In this document: positions 20,907-30,937 of the stretch, piece by piece | Layout: each line of letters begins with the position of its first letter | How positions within the stretch are numbered: the stretch's first letter is position 1 | Source of the DNA: Saccoglossus kowalevskii | Taxonomy: Eukaryota; Hemichordata; Enteropneusta; Harrimaniidae | Length of the DNA stretch: 30,937 nt | Reading direction: 5' to 3' | NCBI RefSeq assembly: GCF_000003605.2 | Contig: NW_003139322.1 | Span: 135,110 to 166,046, forward strand | Position numbers and translations under genes: made by a program | The notes under the pieces: generated by a model | Seen by the model: the letters and a program-made list of their open reading frames with translations, nothing else | Databases searched by the model: none | Told to the model about the DNA's origin: nothing

Positions 20907-23900
20907 CTACAATCAAAAAGAAACAATTTAAATTATAAATGCAAATAATTCATAATAACCATAATTCTTAAGTATGACGTCATAACTGCAGTTAATGTCT
21001 TTAATATTGATCATATCAATTGGTTATATACATTAAAGAAATATAGTGTATTTATAATGTGCGTAGTGTGTCAGTCACACAGTGACAATATTTTCTCACA
21101 ACAGAAAAAGGGATAATATTTGCACTGTGGGATCAAAACATAGACAGTGTCAATAAAAATGGTGATACTAATGAAAAAATGAAATGGACAGAATTATATA
21201 TTTGTCTAGATAATTATGCGTGCCTGTCAGAATGATTATATATTTGTGCACACTTTTTAAACACAAAACACTCTTAAACTCTTGAATAATATGTTAATGA
21301 AAAAATCTAAAACTGATACTAAAACCAAAACATAACTAGAAATGCTTGCTCAAGTGTGAACTGAATTTAAATATTTGTTTCTGTTTACTGAACATTTAAC
21401 ATACACCCATCTCTGTCCCTGCATTGCTCATGCTGTTTTATATATAGATTCAAAACTAATGACATTGTAATTCGATCCATTGATCAAACTATTGTTATTG
21501 TAAGCTTAAAATAGTTAAAAGTTATAATTAACAAATAGTGTCAGATATTCAATTACACATTTAGTATGCAAGTGTAAAGTTTAAAACCATTAACTATTAT
21601 TACAATAGATTAAACAGACTAAATATTTATTATATGACACAAACAGATAGCAGATATCCATGTATACAAACAACAAGCACACACACAGTTGGGAAAAACT
21701 GCTGCAAAAATACATAAAAAACATACTGAAACAGTTCGGCAAACTATCTTATTAAAGTGCACAGATTGAACAAACAATTATCAGTCATAGTCCAAAATCA
21801 ATATGCATATACCACGTATTAAATCCTTTGGGCAAACTATAATTAGAGAATCAACAAAACATGCTGAAAGTAAATAATTGTTATGCAAATTAGCTAATTA
21901 ACATGTGCAGAATAATTCCAAAGTATGCATGTATTAAGTTTAAACCCCATCTGAGAAAACAGCTGTTGGGAATTTAAAAGCATGATTAAAATAGTTTAAT
22001 ATTATGCAAACTCGCTACTTAATTAGTATGCATGGATCCAATCACCCAGTGATTCTTTGGATATTGATTTGACACCCACATCCATCCATCCAAACAGGCA
22101 CATTATAACAAGTCTCCCTTTCTGATCTGCACACACGAGCCAAAAAGTATAACTTAATAATAAAGATGATTGCTGATATGTGAATAGTATTGGCCTGATG
22201 TGTTTTCTCAAACAAAACTATAAAGTCAACAAAGTATAATTATATTTCTGATGTTGTTGCAAAATGTATTAGTGTAGAAAAGATTTCCATGAAACAGCAT
22301 CGATGCAAAGATGATAGCCAGAAATATGTTTGGTTACTAAAACTGAGGCAATGATAGTATTCATCGTTTGAAATATTCACGTTTGGATTTGTCCAGAATT
22401 TAATAAAATTATGTCACACTAATCAGTGGAAATTCCAAGTCCCAACATTATCATTGATAAGCATGTGTTCCATCCAAATCAATCCTACGGATTTGTCTTA
22501 TCTAGGCAAATAAAGACCTGAATATACATATAATGGCATATATGTACAGTGCTCATTAAAACACATGTTTATTGGATATCTTATGCTTAAATCAATTATG
22601 ACATAACTGTGTTTGTCTGCATCTATCAATTTATTGTAATTATTCCAAGGACAACTGTTATTAGTTTTTCATTTGTGAACCAGTTTAAATATTCACAATG
22701 TGTTATTGTAATCACAATTTCATTTGGTTATTGATTGATTTATAATATATCTGAAGACATTTTCCAAATTTAAAAATTTCTAAATTCTTTTTTCGAATGA
22801 CTTTAATATTATCACATTGTATAAAGTACATGATGTAGTTTGTGACATTCTGTTTAATCAACAACAAACACCAATTGAAAGTTTGTGTTATCAATCACTT
22901 GATTAATTGTAACAGCTTACATGCACCACATCTAAACAGCTGTTGGATGATAATGGATCAGTTGTGAACAAGGATCCATCAATAATTCAATATATCATGT
23001 AATTCTTAATTGATATAATTTTTTAAGCTGGTTCAAAATTAATTTCTTTCATAAGTATAGGTTTTGGCAGGGATGTAGATGAGATTTTTTTATTTTATAA
23101 TTGCAATCAATCACCCTAAATTCAAGTATGGTTAAAATAGCAGTGTTAGGTTACATAATTATGAATAAATCTCTGACTGGGTCATTAAAATGAAAAAGGG
23201 GCATGTCATGTATATTATTATTAACATCTAATAACAAGATTTGTATAACATATTATTTCAAAAGATAACTAATTAGCTAATTATTATAACATATTATTTC
23301 AAACTTGAATTAATTGTTAAACATTGTCTTTGCAATCCGAAGTATTACGTCATTGCATCATAGGAAATCTAATTTGAATGGCGTTTCATTTGGTATGTAT
23401 ACAAGCATTACCTGAGGTGTCAATCCTGTATGCTGATACAGATTAATATTTTTATTGAGAATAATTTGAATAACCAGTGACTGACAGTCAATCATTTCTC
23501 ATTGAACTAGTAAATTATGTCAAAATTATAAGATTATGAAGTATTCTGAATGCTGAAATGACCAATTTCGTGGAACATTCCAGCAAGAGGCATTCCCATG
23601 GAGCGAAATGTTCATACAAAGTCTGGTCGCCTTCTTTCCTTTTATAAATCCATAGCCACGTCCAAAGCACAAGTAAAATATACTAAGTTACTAATTTAAT
23701 ATACAATTAGGCAATTTCATATTCACAGATTTGTAAACAAAATTGTTTGTCCTATAGTACATGATTATCAAGTAGCTGGTTTCACATAACATTTAATTTG
23801 TGTATAATAGATAGCAGAATGAAATTTCATTAAAAATAAAGTGATGATTTGTTTTAAGCAATTATAATGCAAAAATGTGTTGTTTTTTGTATGAACCCTA

Positions 23901-26900
23901 AATGTCAGCCATTTTAAACAACATAACATCACATGTATCTTTGTGTGAATTGTTGAATAACATTCTAGATATATAAAGACATACACATTTTCCTACTCCA
24001 GATTTCATGTAAAAAATTATTGTTTACTGCAAAAGTAAAGGTTGTTATCTTCATGGATATACCAACCTGCTGCTGAGGCCCTGCTTTAGCTATCTCAGCC
24101 ACTGTATTGGCACCAAGTGCATTTATCATTTCACTGAACTGTGACACCTAGAAAGAATAAAGTTTGATGATTACTGACAGGTGGCGTGATTAATTGAAAC
24201 AATGCTATGTAATCTTGGATTATAAAAACATGTGATAAGAATAATACCAGGTTGTATAATGGAGTGTAGGCATATAGATTTTTCTAAGTGAACTATGATG
24301 CTATACATCACATCTTGTATAACTTATCACAGGATAGATCAAAAATATATATTTCAGTTCAAGGTCACATACAGTCATACTTGATTTGTATCGTTATCCT
24401 GAGCTTCTGGGTGTGTAAACAACCCAGTAATTATCATGAAAACGGTTAATGTTGGTGAGCTGATGTATTAATTTCAGAATTATTATTCAGAAGAATAATC
24501 AGTTGAATAAAAATAATTCTTATATAAATAATTCAAATTCGGGAATATTCATGATATTTATGATATAAACGGGTGCTTAGGAATACCGCCAGGGTAGCAT
24601 CAATCCTCACCTGCTGCTTGGATACAAATATCTAATATCTAATAATTTAGAGTGAATAATTGGCTGGTATAGTATCAAAAGAAAATGTAATATATGGTCA
24701 GAAATTAAACAGGATATGCTATTCATGCATTTTTGTATCCAAACTGAATTTCATTTGTCTAGGCTCTATACAGAGATACGAAACATGAAACGAATCATCA
24801 TAGACATGTATCATAACATGTATAATGTATGGAACAAATTTAAACAAAAAATTACAAAGCATGCATAAGATATCACATTTTAAAAAAACAAAATGGCTGC
24901 CAGTCAGCCATTTTGAATTGAATCAATAAACCAATGCATGTGCATATGTTCCAGATAAAATACTATGCACATGCAAAGAATGAACAGATTTGGTACACAG
25001 AGTTCTGATTTTATGACTTCGGATGGTTGGAAAGACAGATGAACGGAGACCGAATTATGAGGTCCCATTTCAAACTGTGTTTTCCAATGACAACTAAATA
25101 ATTAATGTGGCTCCAATTGTTTGTATATTAAACACATAAGCATAAACACTTCTGTTGCACATCAAGAACTGTTTATCACGAATACATACCTCGATATCAA
25201 CTAAGTCTCTTGATTTATTCACTTCCAATTCAATTTGATGACTTTTGTAAGCTAATTCAGCTGCTCGAGTTTCCTCAAGTGATTCAAGTTCAGTGTTAGC
25301 CTCAATTTCTTCAGCATGTGCTTTCAAACGAGCAACTGTATGAAAAACAGAAATATCAGAAATCCAGTGATCAGTTGACATAATTAGCAATAACCCCTGT
25401 CAAAGGCAGATATATCACAAGATATTACATAATTGTAAGTGGTATAGACTTTTGCAGGGGTTATTTACATTATTATTATGAAGATGGCAAATAGACACAT
25501 TTGTGAGGTGAAAATTACTTTATATCCATGTATGGCCAACAATTCACACTCATCCTAGTGGCATATATCATGATCGGTGCTGATTAGCGATGCTTTGATT
25601 TACGAAACATTATTACTCACCTTCAATTTCACTTCTACCTTCAATAAGTAATTTTTCTGCTCGTGCCTTGAAAAAACAACAGAAATATTCTCCTACATAA
25701 ATTAATTGGAAAATATCTATAAAAAATGTATAAATTTTACATTTGGTAACTGAATGCTTTTAGATAAACAGATTAATAGGTTAATGTAATTCAATCTTCC
25801 AACATGTTATACTGACATGACACAGTCCCTGGGAAATAGTAAAAACAAAATAGAAATGAAACTATTCAGCTAATTCAAATCAGACCCATAAAACAAAAGT
25901 ATGTGCATCTAGGTGCATGACAGTTTATATATGTTCTAAGTTTAAAGGAAATTTGTCTACACATGCCCCAGATTGCTTGGTTTTGATGCATTTAAAACAA
26001 ATGTTAGTGGAAGTTCATATTGTTAAGTTGTTCTGCTTTCAAATCATGTTGATTTCAAATTAGGTTATACAGGGTGAGATGCTTGTATTCACCATCCAAG
26101 TATTTTACAGCACTGAAAAATTAACTCACTTTAGAAAATTTGAAGTTGAAATATTGGAAATAAAAATAAAAATTAACTTGATTTGACATAAAAAAAAATC
26201 TGTGTTTCGGCCATCTTTTCTATTTTCCGCTAAACCTATAAGTTATCATATACTACTGTACCGTGAGAAATATTGAAAATTCCAAAATAAACCATTGAAA
26301 AAGAATTATAGGCTTTCCATTAACATTATTTTACATCAACATGCCAAGTTTGAATGATATCTGCAGCAGAATTTCTATGAAAATGCTGCAAACACAGATG
26401 GATAGGAGGACATATGGAAAAGTTGTGATTTTTTTCAGGCTGTAAATATTGTTCTATCGTAAGGTGATGTAGAGTGCTGATCTCATGAATTACTGTTATT
26501 ACTGACATATTAATTTTAATATGATCTATTGTGATTGCTTAACTACTTGTGTGAATAATAAAAATATTAGTAAAAGCAATTACCAAGGTTTCAATTCATA
26601 TAACATGATGGGTAATGGTGCTATACACTATTGGCATATAAGCTTGACTGAACTTATCAGTCATAATTAAACCTTTTTAAGTGTTATCAACTTCAACTGC
26701 CCTTTCATAAATCTGCTTCTTTCCATTATACAATTGTCATCAAAATCTACATCATACATATCCTGCCAGTATTTGTTCAAAATTACAGAAATGTGTTTGC
26801 ACTACCATTTGTCCATAAAAAGTATTTAATGGTATTATTGTGACCTTTAACGATACCCAATTATTATACACATAACAAAGAGGAAGACTATTAAAGTACA

Positions 26901-29900
26901 GTAATCCAACCTGAGCCTCGGCTTTAGCTTGTCCTGTTGATTCCACAGCTGCAGTAACTGCTTTCAATTCATACAGCTCATTTCTAGATCTTTCAGCCGC
27001 CTGCTCGTTCAATATTTTCTGTCTCTCTAGTAGACCACGGGCTTCTTGCTCTATTCGTCTGGCTTCATGAAAAGCAGTAGCCTCAATAGATCTGTGAGAT
27101 TACGTACATACATACATACAAATGTTGGTGTGAAAGTGCTTGTCATGTGGGACTTTTTACAGACACCCTGCCTTAATTCATTCCATATATCATGGCATTT
27201 CATTGTGATAAAGCACTTATTTTCTATATCTCAATACTATTTAATAAAAAGCAAGGCAATCTGATTTGTTCCTAGAGTGACCTTTTGATTATTTCAAAAT
27301 CAGCTAATATATCAAAATACTGGTGGTTTTACACAATATTTCTTGAATTATTATTAGGAAGTATGTTAATTAGTTTATTCCTGGTAGTTTCAGATGTCGG
27401 CTAAAATGTGTGTGTGATATAAAGTTGTAAATTTTCCCAGCATCAACTTCTCTGTGAAAATAAATTTATGGAAAGCTATGACTGTCTTATCCTAGTCATT
27501 GCCATTACACGATAGGCATTTGCCATTACATGATAGGCATTCGCAATAACATGATAAGCATTCACCATAACATAATAGGCATTTACAACAACCTGATAGG
27601 CAATCACGATAATATGGTAGGCATTCACCAAAACATGATAGACATTTGCCATTACATGATAGGCATTCGCAATTACATGATAGGCATTAACCATAACATG
27701 ATAGGCATTCGCAATAACCTGATAGGCAATCACGATAATATGATAGGCATTGACCATAACATGACTGGCAGTTGCCACAGGGGTCATCCCAGTTGTTCGA
27801 AGGTTTAAGAAACAGAAGGTCCACAAGACCCAAATTGCAAATCAAAAGTCTGAAGTTTGAGAATACATGAATACATTTCTTGACAATATGAAATGAATAT
27901 CCAGACTATATACATATGGCGTCTGAACTAAGTTAATAACAATAAACACAAGATCACCTTTGAACAAAAATATAATATATATAATATAAATTTCCCCTGT
28001 ATTTGGAAAGATGTGGCAGTCAACCTTCAAATGCTAATATGCTTATTATGCTTTGCTAATAACAGCAAATATCGTCTGGAATACAAAGTTCCCATCTGTT
28101 TTATTGTGTTTATTAATCAATTGTATTCAATACAGGTTTGGGTGTGATTATTATCAGACAAATATTAATTATTTGAAACGCCAATTAAATTAGTTGAATG
28201 TTGACATGCGTCATATGTTGAATAAAATTGTAGTGTAATGAACACAAAGAAGTCATTATTATAGTAATTAGTTTCTTTGGCAGTTTTGAAACTTTGAATA
28301 GAGATATTTATCGTTCAAAAAACATGATGAATACTGTCACGGCTGGTGGAAGTACATATCAGTAAAAACCACAATTTGTAATTATACTTTTATATTTTTC
28401 GGTATCGCTTATGCTAGGCTTTATAATTTTGAAACAAATTTAAACATTTCTATTTTAGCCAGCATGTGGAAACTATATACTATTTATGAAATACATCATT
28501 CGGCCGATTACTGCATTGAGTTAAATTTTTTTGAATAAAGAAACAAAATTTCTATCAAATTTAATGTTGGATATTTATTCATTTAATAATAACCATGACA
28601 GCCAATCAGATTTGGGCATTACAGGTAGACTTATTCCTATGTTGACCTGCTGACACATTTGTATGTCTAGCTCTAACCAGATAACTTCCTCCTCAATGTA
28701 CCTGATTTATACCAATAAATTGTCAAGGAAACGTAGATACGCGGCAATATTTATGAAATGGTTAGTTTGTGTTCACTATTGGAGAGAAAACTGGAATTTT
28801 GTAGAAATTTTGCATGATTTTTAGTCTTATTTGCATGTTTTGTTTCGCCAGTGTGCTCAGCTACAAGCTTTGAGACATTTGATCAGCGATTGCATAGTTC
28901 GTCTACCTCAAGAATCTGAGAGTCGTGAACTTTGTTTTGGTTTTGTTAAGTATTTTGTGTGTTTTGACAATATATCGACGTATTATGTTCAATATTTTTT
29001 TGTTGAATGAGAATGGTGACATAAACCTATACTCAAGCTCCGTGTGCAGCATGTTTCAGTATTCTAATGCGAACTTGAACTTGAACTATAGCTGCACGTG
29101 CATACAGTCATGTGGCATCAGGTGTGGTTGTATAAATATCGTCAGGCTGAAGCTGCTGAAATTAAGATTATCAACACAACCGTGAAAGTAAAAACGCATT
29201 CATGATAAAACTCAAAAGAATTCAATCACTGCTCTTGAACTCTTTCAACTCGTATATTTGTGTTCATACATGCATTCAGAACTACAAGCAAAAGATTGCC
29301 TGGAAGATTGCAATGATTGAGTGCGCAATTTCGGTCATGTGGGATCCACAGAGGTCAGATGACGTCTCATGACATCTCACCTGTCAGAGTCTGACCTCTC
29401 TCTTAGAGTTATTAAAGTGTATGTCCACCTCTAATGGGGTGAACATTTGTATATTGACGAATTCAACATGAAGCAAATGATGTCACTTTTTAATCTCTGA
29501 AACAACATTATGTATTACCCAGAACTACATGAATAAAACACAAAACAGGGCAAAATTTCTTTTCATTATATATGAGCCCTGAGTCATATGAGGATTAATA
29601 TTTTGAAAAAACATGATATGTGTATACTGATTTTGTGTTAAGCAGTTTGACAATCTGAAAACCTAAATACAATAAAAGTAACAAAGTTTCTCCCATACAA
29701 GTTAGCCACCGTGTTTAAATCATTTTTAGTACAATTAAAGTGTTGAATATGTTGGAAGAGAACTGTTTCACCATCTCAAAACAAAACAATATTGTAAATA
29801 TATCGATTAAAGAAAAGAGTCTGAAATCGCTGTGAACTAGACAACGAACTATGTGTTCCTGGCTATCCCCTCCCCCTGATGGCATATATATATATGTGTG

Positions 29901-30853
29901 TTCACAGTGAGAATATACATGCGTTCATAGTGAGCATATACATGAGTTCACAATGAGCATATACATGTGTTCACAGTGAGCATATACATGTGTTCACAGT
30001 GAGCATATACATGTGTTCACAGTTAGCATATACATGTGTTCACAGTGAGCATATGCATGTGTTCGTAGTGAGCATATGCATGTGTTCATAGTGAGCATAT
30101 ATATGTGTTCACAGTGAGCATATACATGTGTTCACAGTTAGCATATACATGTGTTCACAGTGAGCATATACATGTGTTCACAGTGAGCATATGCATGTGT
30201 TCATAGTAAGCATATATATATATGTGTTCACAGTGAGCATATATATATGTGTTCATAGTGAGCATATGCATGTGTTCATAGTAAGCATATATATATATAT
30301 ATATGTTCACAGTGAGCATATATATATGTGTTCACAGTGAGCATATACATGTGTTCACAGTTAGCATATACATGTGTTCACAGTGAGCATATACATGTGT
30401 TCACAGTGAGCATATGCATGTGTTCATAGTAAGCATATATATATATGTGTTCACAGTGAGCATATGCATGTGTTCATAGTGAGCATATACATGAGTTCAC
30501 AGTGTACATGTGTTCACAGTGAACATATAGATATGTTCATAGTGAGCATATACATGTGTTCACAGTGAGCATATTGATAAGTTCATAGTGAGCATATGCA
30601 TGTGTTCATAGTGAGCATATACATGTGTTATTAGTGAGCATATACAATCAGAATGAATGTCTAATATATAGCACTGCAGCAAGTTTATATTACTAACAAT
30701 AAGAGTGAACTAAAATATAATAAGATAATACACCGACAAAATACTGACTTACTTTGTAGATATTTCAATTGCCATTTGAACAGATTTCATTAAACTGTCC
30801 CTCATGTGAGTATCAACTGGTTCTATACTTTGAATGTCGATATTAGTAACACA
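20793..30853 (-). CDS. MVP: Major vault protein, C-terminal part (six exons, 5' incomplete)
   Basis: Major vault protein is the main shell protein of the cytoplasmic vault ribonucleoprotein; 39 copies form each half-barrel. The exons are 30853-30753, 27091-26911, 25666-25621, 25335-25190, 24147-24067 and 20906-20793 on the minus strand. All internal borders are AG/GT and the phases match, giving 222 residues and TGA. In the family the protein is roughly 850-890 residues, so the N-terminal body repeats and most of the shoulder lie beyond the right edge. What is here aligns without gaps to vertebrate MVP as I remember it: shoulder end ([11 protein letters not shown]), cap helix ([37 protein letters not shown]), cap ring ([37 protein letters not shown]). 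The C-terminal tail is short. The introns are about 3.7, 1.2, 0.3, 1.0 and 3.2 kb. Confidence 0.97.
20907..24066 (-). other. MVP last intron, 3.16 kb
   Basis: AT-rich and strongly CpG-poor. No exon is recognisable. A 19-bp direct repeat (TATAACATATTATTTCAAA) occurs at 23244-23262 and 23285-23303. Short open frames at 22023-22211, 22712-22894 and 23768-23986 are not supported as genes. Confidence 0.8.
24067..24147 (-). CDS. MVP: MVP exon e (start of cap ring)
   Basis: An 81-bp exon, phase 0 at both ends. The acceptor is TTTCTAG before 24147 and CAG|GTTGG is the donor after 24067. It encodes [19 protein letters not shown] and AKAGPQQQ, matching the start of the vault cap ring (vertebrate TEAIGPSTIRDLAVAGPEMQ segment). 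Confidence 0.96.
24148..25189 (-). other. MVP intron, 1.04 kb, with palindrome and possible dispersed repeat
   Basis: Contains an 11-bp perfect inverted repeat at 24889-24915. From about 24730 to 25070 there is sequence resembling the end of a dispersed repeat (palindrome, then TGGTACACAGAGTTCTG, then GGTTGGAAAGACAGATGAAC). No exon is recognisable. Confidence 0.6.
24889..24915. repeat. Perfect 11-bp inverted repeat, 5-nt loop
   Basis: CAAAATGGCTG (24889-24899) and CAGCCATTTTG (24905-24915) are exact reverse complements around CCAGT. CAAAATGGC-type termini are common in invertebrate dispersed repeats (from memory), so this may be a fold-back core of a non-autonomous element. Confidence 0.8.
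25190..25335 (-). CDS. MVP: MVP exon d (cap helix, second half)
   Basis: Acceptor CATACAG before 25335, donor GAG|GTATGT after 25190; 146 bp. It encodes [18 protein letters not shown], then [20 protein letters not shown] and [11 protein letters not shown], with heptad-like spacing of hydrophobic residues as expected for the coiled-coil cap helix. It ends in phase 0. The 285-bp intron upstream (25336-25620) holds nothing notable. Confidence 0.97.
25621..25666 (-). CDS. MVP: MVP micro-exon c (cap helix)
   Basis: A 46-bp exon encoding [15 protein letters not shown] plus the first base of the next codon. The acceptor is TTTTTTCAAG before 25666 and the donor GTGAGT follows 25621. It was found because the flanking exons leave a gap that exactly this stretch fills. 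It corresponds to the ARIEGEG-like segment of vertebrate cap helix. Confidence 0.93.
25667..26910 (-). other. MVP intron, 1.24 kb
   Basis: AT-rich, CpG-poor intron with no recognisable exon, repeat array or RNA gene. A 60-codon minus-strand frame at 26326-26508 looks like nothing known. Confidence 0.8.
26911..27091 (-). CDS. MVP: MVP exon b (cap helix, first half)
   Basis: Acceptor ATCTCACAG before 27091, donor CAG|GTTGG after 26911; 181 bp completing the split codon of exon a and ending in phase 0. It encodes [19 protein letters not shown], then [20 protein letters not shown], then [16 protein letters not shown] and AKAEAQ. This charged, alanine- and glutamate-rich run is the long cap helix that forms the coiled-coil ring at the vault waist-to-cap transition. 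Confidence 0.97.
27497..27778. repeat. Tandem array, 21-bp unit, about 13 copies, with 126-bp higher order
   Basis: The unit is ATGATAGGCATTCGCAATAAC with variants (CCATTAC, CACGATA, ACCTGATAGGCAA). The period of 21 bp is a multiple of three and stop-poor, so it leaves open frames on both strands, including a 116-codon minus-strand frame with a VNAYHVM-like heptapeptide. Distinct variants recur 126 bp apart (TGCCATTACATGAT at 27521 and 27647; ACCTGATAGGCAATCACG at 27591 and 27717), which shows a six-unit higher-order repeat present about twice. It is intronic in MVP. Confidence 0.95.
28861..29340. other. CpG-retaining patch inside MVP intron
   Basis: I count about 14 CpG in these 480 bp, against about 2 per 300 bp in typical intron sequence of the same gene (21001-21300). 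It could be a recent insertion, an unmethylated intronic regulatory element or a nested promoter. A 66-codon ATG frame (28985-29185, plus strand) lies in it, but I recognise no protein family in it. Confidence 0.5.
29350..29399. repeat. 10-bp inverted repeat with internal direct repeat
   Basis: AGAGGTCAGA (29350-29359) is the reverse complement of TCTGACCTCT (29390-29399). Between them ATGACGTCTC and ATGACATCTC form a near-perfect direct repeat. The arms contain AGGTCA and TGACCT, the nuclear-receptor half-site, but 34 bp apart, too far for an ordinary response element. It may be part of a small mobile repeat. Confidence 0.65.
29897..30650. repeat. Tandem array, 23-bp unit, about 32 copies
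   Basis: The unit is GTGAGCATATACATGTG followed by TTCACA (23 bp). I count about 32 GTTCAC/GTTCAT/GTTCGT cores. Variants include GCATATGCATG, TTAGC and TAAGC instead of GAGC, and expanded (TA)n inside some units, the longest near 30285-30304. A block of about 150 bp (30091-30240) recurs nearly unchanged at about 30312-30462, so part of the array was duplicated as a segment. A TA/TG microsatellite at 29886-29896 borders the left end. It lies in an MVP intron close to the donor side. Confidence 0.95.
30753..30853 (-). CDS. MVP: MVP exon a (shoulder end, start of cap helix)
   Basis: First MVP exon visible in transcript order. The acceptor is TTTTTTCAG before 30853 and the donor GTAAGT follows 30753. 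It encodes [20 protein letters not shown] and then [13 protein letters not shown], ending two bases into a codon. This is the last strand of the band-7-like shoulder and the start of the long cap helix. The preceding exon is outside the window. Confidence 0.95.
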
Positions 30854-30937
30854 CTGAAAAAACAAGTGAATAACACTAATTTGAGTGTCTTAACATAAGG
30901 CAAACATTACACCATCACTCAGACTTAACTTAGATAG

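Larger units (their letters stand above)
27092..30752 (-). other. MVP intron with two tandem arrays
   Basis: A 3.66-kb phase-2 intron. It contains a 23-bp array (29897-30650) that begins about 100 nt after the donor in transcript order, a 21-bp array (27497-27778), a 10-bp inverted repeat (29350-29399) and a CpG-retaining patch (28861-29340). No coding exon is recognisable in it; short open frames at 27476-27826 and 28925-29185 are discussed under findings and rejections. Confidence 0.85.

Noticed and set aside
23244-23303. 19-bp direct repeat considered as target-site duplication of a short insertion
   Set aside because: Only 22 bp lie between the copies, with no element features; a local duplication is simpler.
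27530-27808. 92-codon plus-strand repeat frame (GIRNNMIGI type)
   Set aside because: Antisense shadow of the 21-bp array.
28925-29185. Plus-strand frame with a hydrophobic start and [13 protein letters not shown]
   Set aside because: As an 86-codon protein it would begin at GTG; the first ATG leaves 66 codons, with no family match and position antisense in an MVP intron. Kept only as part of the CpG-patch finding.
29897-30650. Regular 23-bp repeats considered as a CRISPR array
   Set aside because: The repeats are directly adjacent with no unique spacers, and the setting is a eukaryotic intron.
20793-30937. Search for a vault RNA gene near MVP
   Set aside because: No A-box/B-box pair followed by a T-run was found by eye; vault RNA genes are often unlinked to MVP.

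Overview
The window looks like nuclear DNA of an AT-rich animal genome, by eye about one third GC. Long introns with GT/AG borders, satellite-like tandem arrays and a non-LTR retrotransposon show it is eukaryotic. The one cellular gene I can identify is the 3' half of a major vault protein gene (MVP) on the minus strand. Vault protein plus a LINE with this C-terminal motif suggests an aquatic invertebrate, perhaps a mollusc, but the sequence does not settle the species.

Layout. 1-376: twelve copies of a 31-bp tandem repeat that probably runs off the left edge. 377-5571: no gene, only short repeats and a hairpin. 5581-8729: a decayed, 5'-truncated non-LTR retrotransposon (LINE) on the plus strand, with endonuclease, linker, reverse transcriptase and CCHC-type C-terminal remnants. 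It is flanked by a 9-bp direct repeat that fits a target-site duplication. 8739 to about 18720: about 10 kb without a supportable gene. About 18721-30937: the MVP transcription unit and its downstream flank.

MVP. Six coding exons (minus strand: 30853-30753, 27091-26911, 25666-25621, 25335-25190, 24147-24067, 20906-20793) join in frame into 222 residues plus a stop. They cover the end of the shoulder domain, the whole cap-helix coiled coil and the cap ring. The promoter and the N-terminal two thirds lie beyond the right edge. The first intron in the window carries two unrelated tandem arrays (21-bp and 23-bp units), both with higher-order structure.

The most interesting large-scale signal is base composition. 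CpG is common left of about 18.7 kb and scarce to the right of it, where MVP lies. This fits the gene-body methylation typical of many invertebrates and may mark the extent of the MVP transcript. A CpG-retaining patch at about 28.86-29.34 kb inside an MVP intron breaks the pattern. I found no convincing new multi-gene system here.
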